Under the pieces are notes generated by a model. That model did not search any database, was not told where the DNA came from, and saw only the letters and a program-made list of their open reading frames with translations. A stretch of DNA of 64,000 bases. Source: Rhodococcus sp. Leaf278. Lineage in GTDB: Bacteria > Actinomycetota > Actinomycetes > Mycobacteriales > Mycobacteriaceae. Position numbers and translations under genes: made by a program. Shown here one piece after another: positions 17,100 through 25,858 of the stretch. Positions within the stretch are counted from its first letter, which is position 1; every line of letters begins with the position of its first letter. Location of the stretch: contig NZ_LMRR01000014.1 of NCBI RefSeq assembly GCF_001426085.1, positions 433 through 64,432 of the forward strand, read 5' to 3'.

Positions 17100-18458
17100 T
17101 CAGCTGGAAGCCATGGCCTCCGCTTCGCTGACCAATGTTGTTGCTACCCAGAACGCGTCGTAGTTGTGTACCACCGCCGGCTGGCCGTAAGGCTCGTCGA
17201 GTGGCTCGGGCCGCGGTAGACGGCGGTTGATGATGAACGGGATTTGCAGTTCACCGAGGGCTCCGTGGGAGCGGAGTGGCGCGTCCAATCCGCTCAGATC
17301 GTGCCACTCGGCATACCGGCCCACGGCCGTACCGGCTTCCGCCAGCAGCACTATGTCTCCGATGCGGTCGGCCGGCTGCTGGTAGATGTCGACCGCTTCC
17401 TCTCGGGTGTGCACTGCCTGAACCCCGTCCACCGTGCGCAGTTGTTCGATGACCAGATCCTGGTCCGCGTCACCGGGCAGATAGATGCTGGCGAAAGATC
17501 CGAGAGCGCCGTGATGCACCGTGTACGGATCTGTGATCGGCAGGATGACGCGGATACCCTCTGCGCCCTCGCTGTTGGCATCTGTCGAAGCCACACCGAG
17601 GATGCGGCGTACCTCGTCCTCGACATAGACCACGCGCGTCACGCCGGCAGCGTCGGTCTTTGCACTCATTCCATGGTCGGCAGTGAGCACGACTACGGCT
17701 CCCAACGCATCCAGTTCGGCTGCGTAGGAGTCGATCATGGCGTAGAAGGCGTTCGCCACCTCGGTTCCGGGTGCGTGCTTGTGCTGAATGTAGTCGGTCA
17801 ACGTCAGATACATCAGGTCCGCACCTCGGGTCTCGAGGATCTTGACCCCGGCAGCCAGCGCGAATTCCGACAGGTCCGCCGAATACACCTGCGGTAGTGG
17901 CTTTCCGACCAACTCGAGAACGTTGTCGATGCCGTTCTCCGCCACGGTCGCCTGATCGGCCTTCTCCGCCGAGAAGCAGATGCCGGTCCGAGAGGGCATC
18001 TCGAATGTGGTGCCACCGCTCATGCTGGGCCCCTCCTCCACGAGTCCGGCCCCCAGGAGACGTCGTAGCTTGTCCTTTGCGGTCACCACCACCACGTCGA
18101 GGCCGGCTTCGTTGGCGGCCCCGAAAACGGTGGGCGCTCGTAGGAACCGCTTGTCGTTCATCAACACTTCTTCACCGGTCGCGGTGTCGAAGATGTAGTT
18201 GCCGCTGATGCCGTGAACCTTGGGGGGATGCCCGGTAGCGATGGAGACGTTGTTCGGGTTGGTCAGGGCCGGCATTGCGCAGTGGGCGGGCCAGGAACTC
18301 GACTCGCCGTCGAGAATGCCTGCCAGCCAGGGCATCTGCCCGGCCTTCATCGCCTCCACGTGGTAGTCGGGCTCACTGCCATCGATGCAGATCACCACCA
18401 CCGGCGCGTGCGGCAGAACGTAGTTGCGAGAGTTGATGCTGAACGTGCGCGACTTCAT
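17100..18458 (-). CDS. phnA: Phosphonoacetate hydrolase
   Basis: 452 residues from ATG 18458. Alkaline-phosphatase superfamily metal residues are visible: Asp 26 (VICIDGSEPD), nucleophile Thr 66 in MPALTNPNN, YLTLTDYIQHKHAPG (Asp/His), VLTADHGMSAK (Asp-His) and TVHHGALGSF (His). The MPxxTNPNNxSIxTG...HGISGNY block is diagnostic of PhnA. Known reaction: Zn-dependent hydrolysis of phosphonoacetate to acetate and phosphate, giving carbon and phosphorus. Its ATG overlaps the stop of the upstream LysR gene (ATGA), and a dicarboxylate-type symporter precedes that, forming a three-gene uptake-sense-hydrolyse operon. Confidence 0.88.
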   Translation of the reverse strand: MKSRTFSINSRNYVLPHAPVVVICIDGSEPDYHVEAMKAGQMPWLAGILDGESSSWPAHCAMPALTNPNNVSIATGHPPKVHGISGNYIFDTATGEEVLMNDKRFLRAPTVFGAANEAGLDVVVVTAKDKLRRLLGAGLVEEGPSMSGGTTFEMPSRTGICFSAEKADQATVAENGIDNVLELVGKPLPQVYSADLSEFALAAGVKILETRGADLMYLTLTDYIQHKHAPGTEVANAFYAMIDSYAAELDALGAVVVLTADHGMSAKTDAAGVTRVVYVEDEVRRILGVASTDANSEGAEGIRVILPITDPYTVHHGALGSFASIYLPGDADQDLVIEQLRTVDGVQAVHTREEAVDIYQQPADRIGDIVLLAEAGTAVGRYAEWHDLSGLDAPLRSHGALGELQIPFIINRRLPRPEPLDEPYGQPAVVHNYDAFWVATTLVSEAEAMASS

Positions 18459-19369
18459 TGTGTAGCTCCTTCTATGGGTGCCCCGTCGGAAACGAGGGCG
18501 AGGAAATGTTCTTCGGCTCGGCTGAGGTGGCGGTCGTTGCGGTGTACCAGACAGACCGGCCGCGCCGGCGGCGGCGGGTCGAGGCTCAACTCGGCAATCT
18601 TGTTCAACTCGAGCGCATCCTGGCATGCCACTCGTGGCAGGAACGACATACCCAAGCCCGCCGCCACGGCCGCCACGATGGCACCGGTGCTCGCCAAGGT
18701 CCACGTCCGAGCGGCGGGTATTCTCCACCGTTCGAGCAAGGATTCCTGGAATTTCCTTGTAGCCGAGCCATCTTCACGTAGGAGGACAACGGAGCCGCGG
18801 ATCGTGCGCGGATCGACCGTCGAACCTGCCAAGGGGTGAGTGCTGGAGACGATGACGGTCTGCTCCTCAGGTTCGAGCGGCAGTACGGTGAGTTCAGGAC
18901 TGTTCACCTCGTCGGCGAGAATTGCCACTCCGACATCACCGTCGAACACTCGGCGCAGCAGTGTCGTCGAGTTGTCCACCCGCAGATCGAGAGTGACCTC
19001 GGGGTAGGCAGCTGTGAAGCTGCGCAACGCAGTGGGCAGGAACGAGCCTTCGGTAGTGGTCGTCGTTGCCCCTACCACCAGCGAGCCGGTCAACGGCCGC
19101 AGGCTCATCTTCGCCAGATCGTCCACCGCTTCGTCGGCAATCGCGATCATACGACGGGCGTGGGCGAGCAGGACGCTACCTGCCTCGGTCGGCGCGAAGC
19201 GCCTGCCGGTTCGTTCGATGAGCAGTGATCCGACCTCGACCTCGAGCTGTCGCACATGTGTCGACGCCGTCGATTGGGTGACCCCCAGAGCGCGCGCTCC
19301 GGCGGATACGCTGCCGGCTTCCACGACACCCACGTACACCCGCAACCGTTGCAGGCTGGTGAGCGTCAT
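18455..19369 (-). CDS. LysR-family transcriptional regulator
   Basis: 304 residues. N-terminal LysR helix-turn-helix (LQRLRVYVGVVEAGSVSAGARALGVTQSTASTHVRQLE in outline) and a periplasmic-binding-like effector domain (LTGSLVVGATTTTTEGSFLPTAL, then VGVAILADEV). Overlaps by 4 bases both the symporter upstream and phnA downstream. Regulators of this family next to phnA are known to mediate phosphonoacetate induction, so that is the likely effector. A LysR gene inside, not divergent from, its operon is less usual. Confidence 0.9.
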   Translation of the reverse strand: MTLTSLQRLRVYVGVVEAGSVSAGARALGVTQSTASTHVRQLEVEVGSLLIERTGRRFAPTEAGSVLLAHARRMIAIADEAVDDLAKMSLRPLTGSLVVGATTTTTEGSFLPTALRSFTAAYPEVTLDLRVDNSTTLLRRVFDGDVGVAILADEVNSPELTVLPLEPEEQTVIVSSTHPLAGSTVDPRTIRGSVVLLREDGSATRKFQESLLERWRIPAARTWTLASTGAIVAAVAAGLGMSFLPRVACQDALELNKIAELSLDPPPPARPVCLVHRNDRHLSRAEEHFLALVSDGAPIEGATQ

Positions 19370-20757
19370 CGAGCCGAGGCGACAGGTTGCGCGTCCGACA
19401 ACATGGGAGCGTAGTCGGGACTCACTGTCGGAGAGCTGAGTTCATGGACGAATCCTGGGTGCTGCCCGCTCATGATCGCGTGTACCCGATCCGGTTCGAT
19501 CTCGCCCTGCCAACGAGCGACGACGATGCCGGCCACTGCATTACCGAGCGAGTTCACCACTGCGCGGCACTCGGACATGAACCGGTCGATGCCGAACACC
19601 AGCATGACACCGGCCACCGGGATCAGATTCGTCGCGGAAACACTGGTGGTCAGCATCACGAATCCCCCACCGGTGACACCCGCAGTTCCTTTGGACGCCA
19701 ACAGCATCACGAGAAGCAGAATGACCTGCTGACCCAACGAGAGGTCGATACCGAGTGCCTGAGCGATGAACACCGTCGTCAAGGTGAGGTAGATGCACGT
19801 GCCGTCGAGGTTGAAGGAGTATCCGGCTGTGACACTGATTCCCGCCGTGCCTTTCGTGACGCCGATATTTTCCAGTTTGCGCACGATTCCCGGCAACGCG
19901 ACCTCCGAAGACGACGCACCCAAGGCGAGCAGAACTTCGTCCTTGAAGTAACGCAGCACTCGCCACGGTCGCAAGCCGACCAGCATGAGGATGCCGCCGA
20001 GGACCACGACGACGAACACCAGGGACGTGGCATAGAACGTCGCGATCAACTTGGCCAGAGCACCCAATGACGCGGCACCGAAGTTGCCGGCCGTGAAGGC
20101 CATCGCCCCGAACACACCGACCGGTGCCGCCCATACGACGATTCTGACCACGTGGAACAGAGCCTCGCTCAGCCGCTCCACACCGCGTGCAATGTCACGG
20201 CCGCGCTCCCCCATCAACTGCAAGCTGATGCCGAAAAGGATTGCGAAGAAAAGAATGGGCAGAATGGCACCCGCTGCCAAGCTGGCAATGATGTTGGACG
20301 GAATGATCTGAAGGATGTAGTCGTACCAGGACAAGTCCTGGCCGGCAGCGATCCCGTCGGCCACCTTCTCCGTCACTTCGAGAGAGTCGACGTCTGTGTT
20401 CAGGCCTGCGCCGGGCTTGATGACGTTGACGGCAAGCAGTCCGAGACCGAGAGCGATCGAGGTGACAACCTCGAAGTAGAGAAGAGATCGAAGGGCAACC
20501 TTTCCGACCGAACCGAGATTGGCGACTGCTCCGATGCCGGCGACCACCATGCACAGCACCAAGGGAGCGAGTGTCATCGTCAGTAGGCTGACAAAGGCGT
20601 CCCCGAGTGGCTTCAGGGCTTTGCCTGTCGTCGGCCAGAGGAGGCCGACTGCGGTGCCGAGTGCCATGGCAATCAGGACCCAGACGTACAGATGTCGATA
20701 CCACGGGGTTCGTCGCGCTGCGACTACCACCCGTTCCGCGCTCGATGGATGTGACAT
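19366..20757 (-). CDS. Dicarboxylate/amino acid:cation symporter (DAACS family)
   Basis: 463 residues preceded by GGAGGACGG. DAACS/DctA pattern: WVLIAMALGTAVGLLWP at the start, MTLAPLVLCMVVAGI, the GASSSEVALPG re-entrant loop, the NLDGTCIYLTL motif of TM7 and SKGTAGVTGGGFVML of the second re-entrant loop, then DRFMSECRAVVNSLGN. These residues bind dicarboxylate and Na+/H+ in family members. Operonic with LysR and phnA, so phosphonoacetate, a dicarboxylate mimic, is the likely cargo (inference). C-terminal tail is polar. Confidence 0.9.
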   Translation of the reverse strand: MSHPSSAERVVVAARRTPWYRHLYVWVLIAMALGTAVGLLWPTTGKALKPLGDAFVSLLTMTLAPLVLCMVVAGIGAVANLGSVGKVALRSLLYFEVVTSIALGLGLLAVNVIKPGAGLNTDVDSLEVTEKVADGIAAGQDLSWYDYILQIIPSNIIASLAAGAILPILFFAILFGISLQLMGERGRDIARGVERLSEALFHVVRIVVWAAPVGVFGAMAFTAGNFGAASLGALAKLIATFYATSLVFVVVVLGGILMLVGLRPWRVLRYFKDEVLLALGASSSEVALPGIVRKLENIGVTKGTAGISVTAGYSFNLDGTCIYLTLTTVFIAQALGIDLSLGQQVILLLVMLLASKGTAGVTGGGFVMLTTSVSATNLIPVAGVMLVFGIDRFMSECRAVVNSLGNAVAGIVVARWQGEIEPDRVHAIMSGQHPGFVHELSSPTVSPDYAPMLSDAQPVASAR

Positions 20758-20776
20758 GGTCCCGTCCTCCTCGTGG

Positions 20777-20816
20777 CGATTCGCTACCGCCTGTGACCAT
20801 GGTCCGAAGCGAATCG
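20777..20816. promoter_or_regulatory. Inverted repeat upstream of the symporter operon
   Basis: Nine-base arms CGATTCGCT (20777-20785) and AGCGAATCG (20808-20816) lie 20-60 bp before the symporter start. Could be a LysR site or leader structure. Confidence 0.4.
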
Positions 20817-20961
20817 GGCACGACCGTGAACGAACTGTGGCCGGTGCATGAACGGGGCAACCAATCTGGCCGACGATCCGATGGGGCCCTATCGAAGAAT
20901 CAGATGGCCGAGACCTTTCGACTCGTACCCGAAAGCGGATTAGTCCAGCCCCTGATCGTCA

Positions 20962-21795
20962 TCACTTCCCCGACGAAACCCGCGGGAAATGAGCCCTCGC
21001 GAAGTCGTCGAATGTTCGCGCTGCGTGCCCGGTCACCTGCTCTACGACGTCTGTCGTCCGATCCTCGGTGCCTCGGGCGATGTCGGCGTCCAAGGCGGCG
21101 AGAATCCGTGCAAACCCAGCCGGAAGGCCGTGGTCGCTGTGCAATCGAGCCAATTGGTCGACGGTGATCGAACGATGTGAGATGTCGGTACCGGTCTGGG
21201 CGGAGATGATTGCGGCTGCGTTGCCGTAACTCAGAGCGGTGGGCCCGGTGACTATGTGGTCGGTGTTGTGTGGTTCGGGATCCGTCAGACAATGTGCAGC
21301 GACGGCGGCTATATCGAGCGCGTCGACGAAAGCAATTCGCCCCACGCCGGTTGCGCTGACTATTTCTCCGTCTCGAACCCCTTCTGCAAGAGGGGTATTG
21401 CCGATGAAGTTCTGCATGAACCACGACGGACGCAGGACAGCCCATTCCGCAGCCGTCGAGGCAACCGCGTCGTGGATTTCGCCGAGGCCCGGTGCACCCC
21501 GGTCCAATGCGGACGAGCTCAATGCGACGATTCGTCGAACACCCTGTTGCGCTGCCTGCTCGAGGAACGGCCCGACGACCGTCATCGGGTCGGCCGATCC
21601 GACGGGTGCGACGAGGTACACCCCGGTGACCCCGTGTAGAGCCCTCGCGTGACTCTCGACATCTGCCCAATCGAAGAACACGTCGTTCGGCGATACAGGA
21701 ATCCTTGTGGCGAGGCGGGTTCCGACGTTTCTCGCGTCCAGCGCCCGAGCTACGCGACTTCCGGTCGTGCCGGTCGAGCCCAGAACGAGAATCAC
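20962..21795 (-). CDS. NmrA/NAD(P)-binding Rossmann protein
   Basis: 277 residues. Atypical SDR (NmrA-like): nucleotide motif LGSTGTTGS at residues 5-13, VYLVAPVG, VRRIVALSSSAL, LRPSWFMQNF and FVDALDIAAVAAHCL. The catalytic Tyr-xxx-Lys of classical SDRs is absent; family members are redox sensors, quinone or isoflavone reductases. ATG overlaps the stop of the upstream SnoaL gene (ATGA), so translated as its partner. Divergent TetR at 22308 is the likely repressor. Confidence 0.85.
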   Translation of the reverse strand: MILVLGSTGTTGSRVARALDARNVGTRLATRIPVSPNDVFFDWADVESHARALHGVTGVYLVAPVGSADPMTVVGPFLEQAAQQGVRRIVALSSSALDRGAPGLGEIHDAVASTAAEWAVLRPSWFMQNFIGNTPLAEGVRDGEIVSATGVGRIAFVDALDIAAVAAHCLTDPEPHNTDHIVTGPTALSYGNAAAIISAQTGTDISHRSITVDQLARLHSDHGLPAGFARILAALDADIARGTEDRTTDVVEQVTGHAARTFDDFARAHFPRVSSGK

Positions 21796-22220
21796 GCCTT
21801 GCCCCCGGCGAATGCTGTGAGGTCGTTCGTCGTGCCGATCGCATCCGCGGCTGCCAACGGACTCCAGTAATCGCGATAGTGCCGGATGTGGCTGCCGTCT
21901 GTCGTGACAACGGCGACATACCGCATCGAGTACGCATGTCCGGTCTTGGGTGCAATGCCGGCAAGCTCGAATTCAGCGACAGCGACGTCCGGATCCGTCG
22001 TGAGGTGAATGATTTTCGACGTGAGTTCTCGAACGTCGAGGATGTCGCTGTAACCGCTCATGTATTCGCGGATCGCTTCCCGGCCCTCGATCCGAGAGGG
22101 GTACCCGACTGCAGCAAAGGGGAATTCGATGACCCCATCTGCTGCCCACAGGTCCGAAAATCCCTCCATATCGTGATCGAGAAGAAGATCCAGCGCGCGG
22201 TCCACGATATGTTCTTTCAT
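21792..22220 (-). CDS. SnoaL/PhzA-B-like NTF2-fold protein
   Basis: 142 residues from ATG 22220. FSDLWAADGVIEFPFAAVGYPSRIEGREAI-type opening, then DPDVAVAEFELAG and a terminal RYVAVVTTDGSHIRHYRDYW strand with aromatic residues, as in PhzA/B-like isomerases. Start preferred because the upstream extension is translated operator DNA. First gene of a two-gene unit with the NmrA protein; divergent from TetR. Confidence 0.85.
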   Translation of the reverse strand: MKEHIVDRALDLLLDHDMEGFSDLWAADGVIEFPFAAVGYPSRIEGREAIREYMSGYSDILDVRELTSKIIHLTTDPDVAVAEFELAGIAPKTGHAYSMRYVAVVTTDGSHIRHYRDYWSPLAAADAIGTTNDLTAFAGGKA

Positions 22221-22235
22221 GTTTCTCCTGTCAGT

Positions 22236-22259
22236 GGACGATACGGTACCGTCTCGTCC
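22236..22259. promoter_or_regulatory. TetR operator
   Basis: A 24-base inverted repeat with 12-base half-sites meeting at GGTACC and one mismatched pair, in the gap between SnoaL and the divergent TetR gene. A related half-site, GACGATACCGTC, follows at about 22273. Confidence 0.75.
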
Positions 22260-22307
22260 TACCGTACGCGAGACGATACCGTCCCGTCCACCGAGTAGGC
22301 TGGTCTC

Positions 22308-22898
22308 ATGAGCCCAGGAAGACCTACCGGTGCGGCAGTTCTCAAGTCGACGGTGACGCATTCGATCGTCGAGGCAGTGCTCGACGAATTTTCCGAGGCA
22401 GGTTACGGCCGTTTGTCGATGGAACGAGTGGCGAAGCGAGCTCGGGTCGGAAAAAGTGCTCTCTATCGCCGATGGCCGTCGAAGGAGGAGATGGTGGTTG
22501 CCGTGCTGTCCGAGTTCAGCGTCGGACTTTCGGACGCACCGGATACCGGCACGTTCAGAGGTGATCTACGGGCGACGCTCGGTCGGTTCGTCGACTGGAT
22601 CGACGACCCGCGCTTTTCCAGAATTCTGCCTGACCTGGTGGCCGAGTCTGCCCGCAACCCGCGTCTGGGCGAACTGCACAAGCAGATGATCGGCACGCCG
22701 CGGCGGGAGCGTTCGGTTCAGATCTTGGAACGTGCGGTTGCGCGAGGAGAAATACCCGAGCACGTCGACTTCGAGTTGGCGCTGGATCTGATTGCCGGCC
22801 CGGTGTATTGGCGCTCGACCGTACGGGGAGCCGGCGTGAACGACAAGTATCTCGACGCGCTGACCGACGTCATTGTCGCGGCACTGACCGGTTCTTGA
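22308..22898 (+). CDS. TetR/AcrR-family transcriptional regulator
   Basis: 196 residues. HTH: AVLDEFSEAGYGRLSMERVAKRARVGKSALYRRWPSKEEM, in outline with the typical ALYRRWPSKE recognition end. C-terminal part matches TetR_C_16/33-type ligand domains (ARNPRLGELHKQMI, GPVYWRSTVRG). Likely represses the divergent SnoaL-NmrA unit and itself through the palindrome at 22236; the epoxide hydrolase 38 bp downstream may be co-transcribed. Confidence 0.9.
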   Translation: MSPGRPTGAAVLKSTVTHSIVEAVLDEFSEAGYGRLSMERVAKRARVGKSALYRRWPSKEEMVVAVLSEFSVGLSDAPDTGTFRGDLRATLGRFVDWIDDPRFSRILPDLVAESARNPRLGELHKQMIGTPRRERSVQILERAVARGEIPEHVDFELALDLIAGPVYWRSTVRGAGVNDKYLDALTDVIVAALTGS

Positions 22899-22936
22899 AC
22901 GCTACGACCACTGGACTCGAGCGTAGATTAAGTGCC

Positions 22937-24112
22937 ATGTCGCGTTCTACACCACGTCCCGAACCCTTTGTTTCAGCGACTTCTGCTGCGGCGCTGAACG
23001 ATTTGAGAACGCGACTTCGCGCGACACGGTGGCCGGATAGTCCTGCCGATGCCGGGTGGTCGCTCGGTGTCGACGTCGGCTATCTGCATGAACTCGTCGA
23101 CTATTGGGCCGACGAATTCGATTGGGCAGCACAGGAGTCGGCCCTGTCGAGACATCCTCGATTTCGAGTCGAGATCGGCGACCTGAACATTCACTTCGTG
23201 CACGCACGGGCTGTGTCACCTGTGGGCCCGGCTCTTCCTCTGGTTCTCAGCCATGGGTGGCCGGACTCGTTCTGGCGGTACTCGAAAGTTGTGTCACTGC
23301 TGACCGATCCCGGTGCACACGGAGCCGACCCCGCCGATGCCTTCGATGTCATCGTGCCCGACATGCCGGGCTACGGTTATTCCGACCGCCCCACAGGTCC
23401 GCCCTTGAATTCGATCGACGTAGCAGGCCTGTGGGCAGAGCTGATGCGCATTCTCGGGTACTCCCGCTACGGTGCCGCCGGTGGCGACATCGGCAGCGCC
23501 GTCAGTCGCTACCTGGCACTGGACAACCCCGAGTCCGTCGTGGCCGTCCACCGTATGGATGCCGGACTGCCCGTGTTCACCGGCGATCGCGCCGACCTCT
23601 CGCCCCAGGAGCAAGAGTTTCTCGACAGCTCCGCCGCGTGGGGCAGCACCGAGGGCGCATACGCTGCGATGCACCGCACGAAACCGCAGACCGCTGCCGT
23701 CGGGTTGACCGATTCGCCTGCCGGGCTGGCCGCCTGGATCGTCGAGAAGCTCCGAGGGTGGACCGACTGCGACGGGGTTATCGAGCGGAGCTTCAGCAAG
23801 GACGAGATCCTCACGAATATCACCCTTTACTGGCTCACCGGAACCATCGGGTCGTCGATGCGTATGTACAACGCCAACGGGTCCATTCCGTCGGAGCAGC
23901 ACGCCCGCCGCGTCGAGGTACCGTCAGGGTTCTCGTTCTTTTCGGGTGACCTGTTCGCGCGGCCGCCCCGCGCCTGGCTCGACCGCGTCGCGAACGTCGT
24001 TCGTATAAAAGAACTTCCGCGCGGCGGGCACTTCGCACCGTTCGTGGAACCGGAACTGTACGCGCAGGAACTACGCGACTTCTTCCGGCCGTATCGTAAA
24101 GCCCTCGGTTGA
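22937..24112 (+). CDS. Epoxide hydrolase (EHN-type alpha/beta hydrolase)
   Basis: 391 residues from ATG 22937. N-terminal epoxide-hydrolase domain (LRTRLRATRWPDSPADAGWSLG), oxyanion HGWPDSFW, nucleophile Asp 184 in AAGGDIGS, lid tyrosines, and His 365 in RGGHFAPFVEP. Asp nucleophile plus EHN domain separates it from haloalkane dehalogenases and esterases. Known reaction: hydrolysis of epoxides to diols, cytosolic. Probably the same transcript as the TetR gene just upstream. Confidence 0.9.
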   Translation: MSRSTPRPEPFVSATSAAALNDLRTRLRATRWPDSPADAGWSLGVDVGYLHELVDYWADEFDWAAQESALSRHPRFRVEIGDLNIHFVHARAVSPVGPALPLVLSHGWPDSFWRYSKVVSLLTDPGAHGADPADAFDVIVPDMPGYGYSDRPTGPPLNSIDVAGLWAELMRILGYSRYGAAGGDIGSAVSRYLALDNPESVVAVHRMDAGLPVFTGDRADLSPQEQEFLDSSAAWGSTEGAYAAMHRTKPQTAAVGLTDSPAGLAAWIVEKLRGWTDCDGVIERSFSKDEILTNITLYWLTGTIGSSMRMYNANGSIPSEQHARRVEVPSGFSFFSGDLFARPPRAWLDRVANVVRIKELPRGGHFAPFVEPELYAQELRDFFRPYRKALG

Positions 24113-24159
24113 GGCGAACAATGAACAACTGCACTCGATCGATCCGACACTGCGGTGAC

Positions 24160-25020
24160 TCACAGCGCGTCGGACTCGTCGAGTTCCAGTGCCAGTTCCA
24201 TGCATCGCAGGCGCGCAGCAGAAAAGTCGTAGGGCATCATCTGGACGGCATCGGTGAGGCTCGTCGACCCGCACGCAACCCCGTCCGAGGGACCGGGGTG
24301 CACCTCGTCCCAGGTGTCGAACCGAGCGTCGTCGGCCTGCGCCAGTCCGGAGCTCTCGATGACCGCGCGGAGGGTGGTCTCGAAGGCGTGCCGTTCGGCC
24401 GCCACCACCGCAACCCGCGGGTCGTCGACAGCGACCGAGTCGTCGAGCGCCTCCTCGGCGGCATCGACACGGTCGGAATGCTCTCGCAGGTCCGGCCGGG
24501 CGGCCAGAGCGATGAAACGCGACGCCTGAACAGACGCGCCGAGCGCGCCGAATATCCGCTCGGTTACCAGCAGGGTATCGAGGTCGTCCTGCCGCAGGGT
24601 CCCCTCACGCAGGTCTGCGAGGCGGTCGCCGACAACATCGGAGAGCAGGCCCACCCTGCTTCCTTTTTGGCGCATACGCTGCACTGCGGTCCGCTGCCGC
24701 TCCAGTTCGGCCTGCCGGGCGACGAGGGAGCCCTCCAGCCGCTCCAAGATATGCGCGACGTCGGTGTCTGTGGTGCCGGCCGCATCCGCGAAGGCGTCGC
24801 GGATGTCGTCGAGAGCGATGCCGGCGTCGGCCATCCGGCGGATCCACAGCAGCTGGATCATCTCGTCGTAGCCGTACCGGCGGCGGTCGTCGCTCCCCCG
24901 CTCCGGTTCCGGGAACAGACCGATCTGGTGGTAGTGACGGATCGCGCGCGGCGTGGTGCCGGCGAAGGCTGCGGCACCCCCGATGGTGACGTGGCGCGGC
25001 GGGGTGAAGGACGAGAACAT
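24160..25020 (-). CDS. MerR-family transcriptional regulator, long C-terminal domain
   Basis: 286 residues from ATG 25020. MerR HTH (VTIGGAAAFAGTTPRAIRHYHQIGLFPEPER) and GYDEMIQLLWIRRMADAGIALDDI, then a coiled coil rich in Arg/Gln, and a roughly 150-residue helical domain ending in a FSAARLRCMELALELDE segment. Longer than metal sensors, so a ligand-binding tail is likely. A palindrome lies upstream at 25077-25092. No divergent enzyme is adjacent, so it may act mainly on itself or at a distance. Confidence 0.87.
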   Translation of the reverse strand: MFSSFTPPRHVTIGGAAAFAGTTPRAIRHYHQIGLFPEPERGSDDRRRYGYDEMIQLLWIRRMADAGIALDDIRDAFADAAGTTDTDVAHILERLEGSLVARQAELERQRTAVQRMRQKGSRVGLLSDVVGDRLADLREGTLRQDDLDTLLVTERIFGALGASVQASRFIALAARPDLREHSDRVDAAEEALDDSVAVDDPRVAVVAAERHAFETTLRAVIESSGLAQADDARFDTWDEVHPGPSDGVACGSTSLTDAVQMMPYDFSAARLRCMELALELDESDAL

Positions 25021-25076
25021 GCGGAGCCTTCCTCGGTGGGCGGGATAGGTCCACTGCACCACATGACGCTACGGAA

Positions 25077-25092
25077 GGTGCAACTCTGCACC
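25077..25092. promoter_or_regulatory. MerR-type palindrome
   Basis: GGTGCAACTCTGCACC with perfect 6-base arms around ACTC, 57 bp before the MerR start. Confidence 0.6.
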
Positions 25093-25268
25093 CACTGCAT
25101 GTTCGAGTGATCACTGTCCGCCGGCAACATCAGCAATCACGAAATACATTCTCTTACAACAATTATCGAACTTCACGCGAAACGACGTACGTGATGCGCG
25201 GACGTGCTCTACTTGGCGGGGCCGTCGGACACTCCGACGTCGGGGCCGGATGATCGAGGAGTTCTACT

Positions 25269-25751
25269 GTGAGAGAATCTGTTACCCGAGCCGTCCTGGC
25301 TGCTGCGGCAGCGATCCCGTTGTGCTTCCTGGTTGCGGCACCCGCCGGTGCCGCTCCAGAACCTGCAACTCTGGACGCCACCGGTGATGCGACGCAGATC
25401 GCGCTGCAATTCACACTTCGGTCGAGCGCGTACCAAAACGTGTTCTGCCAATACGACGTTCGTCCTGATGGCGGTGGACCGTTGATCGCCAGCGCGGCAA
25501 CTCCCCTCACCTTCGATGCGCCACCGGTCCCGATCATCATCGGCCCCACCGATCCCGGCACGTACGCGGTGATCTGGGACTGTTTCATCGACGACGGCGT
25601 CGTCTTCGAGCAGATCGCCGGGTCGCCCCAGGGTTCACCCACATTGGTCACGGTCGGTGCGCCGGCCGGCCCCGGCACAGGATCGGCAGGTTCGTCGAAC
25701 GTCGGGCCGATGGGCTTGGACCGAATACTCGCAGGTCTTCTCGGCAACTGA
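25269..25751 (+). CDS. Small exported protein
   Basis: 160 residues. A clear signal peptide (RAVLAAAAAIPLCFLVAAPAGA, cleavage about residue 28) is followed by a beta-rich mature domain with two cysteines (FCQYDV, IWDCFIDD) that could pair, and a Gly/Ser-rich linker before a short C-terminal helix (LDRILAGLLGN). No recognised domain; resembles small secreted actinobacterial proteins of unknown role. Terminates at a strong hairpin shared with a convergent exported protein. Confidence 0.75.
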   Translation: MRESVTRAVLAAAAAIPLCFLVAAPAGAAPEPATLDATGDATQIALQFTLRSSAYQNVFCQYDVRPDGGGPLIASAATPLTFDAPPVPIIIGPTDPGTYAVIWDCFIDDGVVFEQIAGSPQGSPTLVTVGAPAGPGTGSAGSSNVGPMGLDRILAGLLGN

Positions 25752-25806
25752 GCATCGGAAACTTCGATACTCGATTTCGGCTATCGAAGCATGCGTCTCG
25801 TTCCAG

Positions 25807-25842
25807 ACGGTCACCCGCATTCCTCAGGATGCGGGTGACCGT
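25807..25842. terminator. Strong bidirectional terminator
   Basis: Perfect 14-base arms (from ACGGTCACCC, and its complement ending GGGTGACCGT) around an 8-base loop, between two convergent genes for exported proteins. Confidence 0.85.
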
Positions 25843-25858
25843 GTGCAACAACGCGAAA

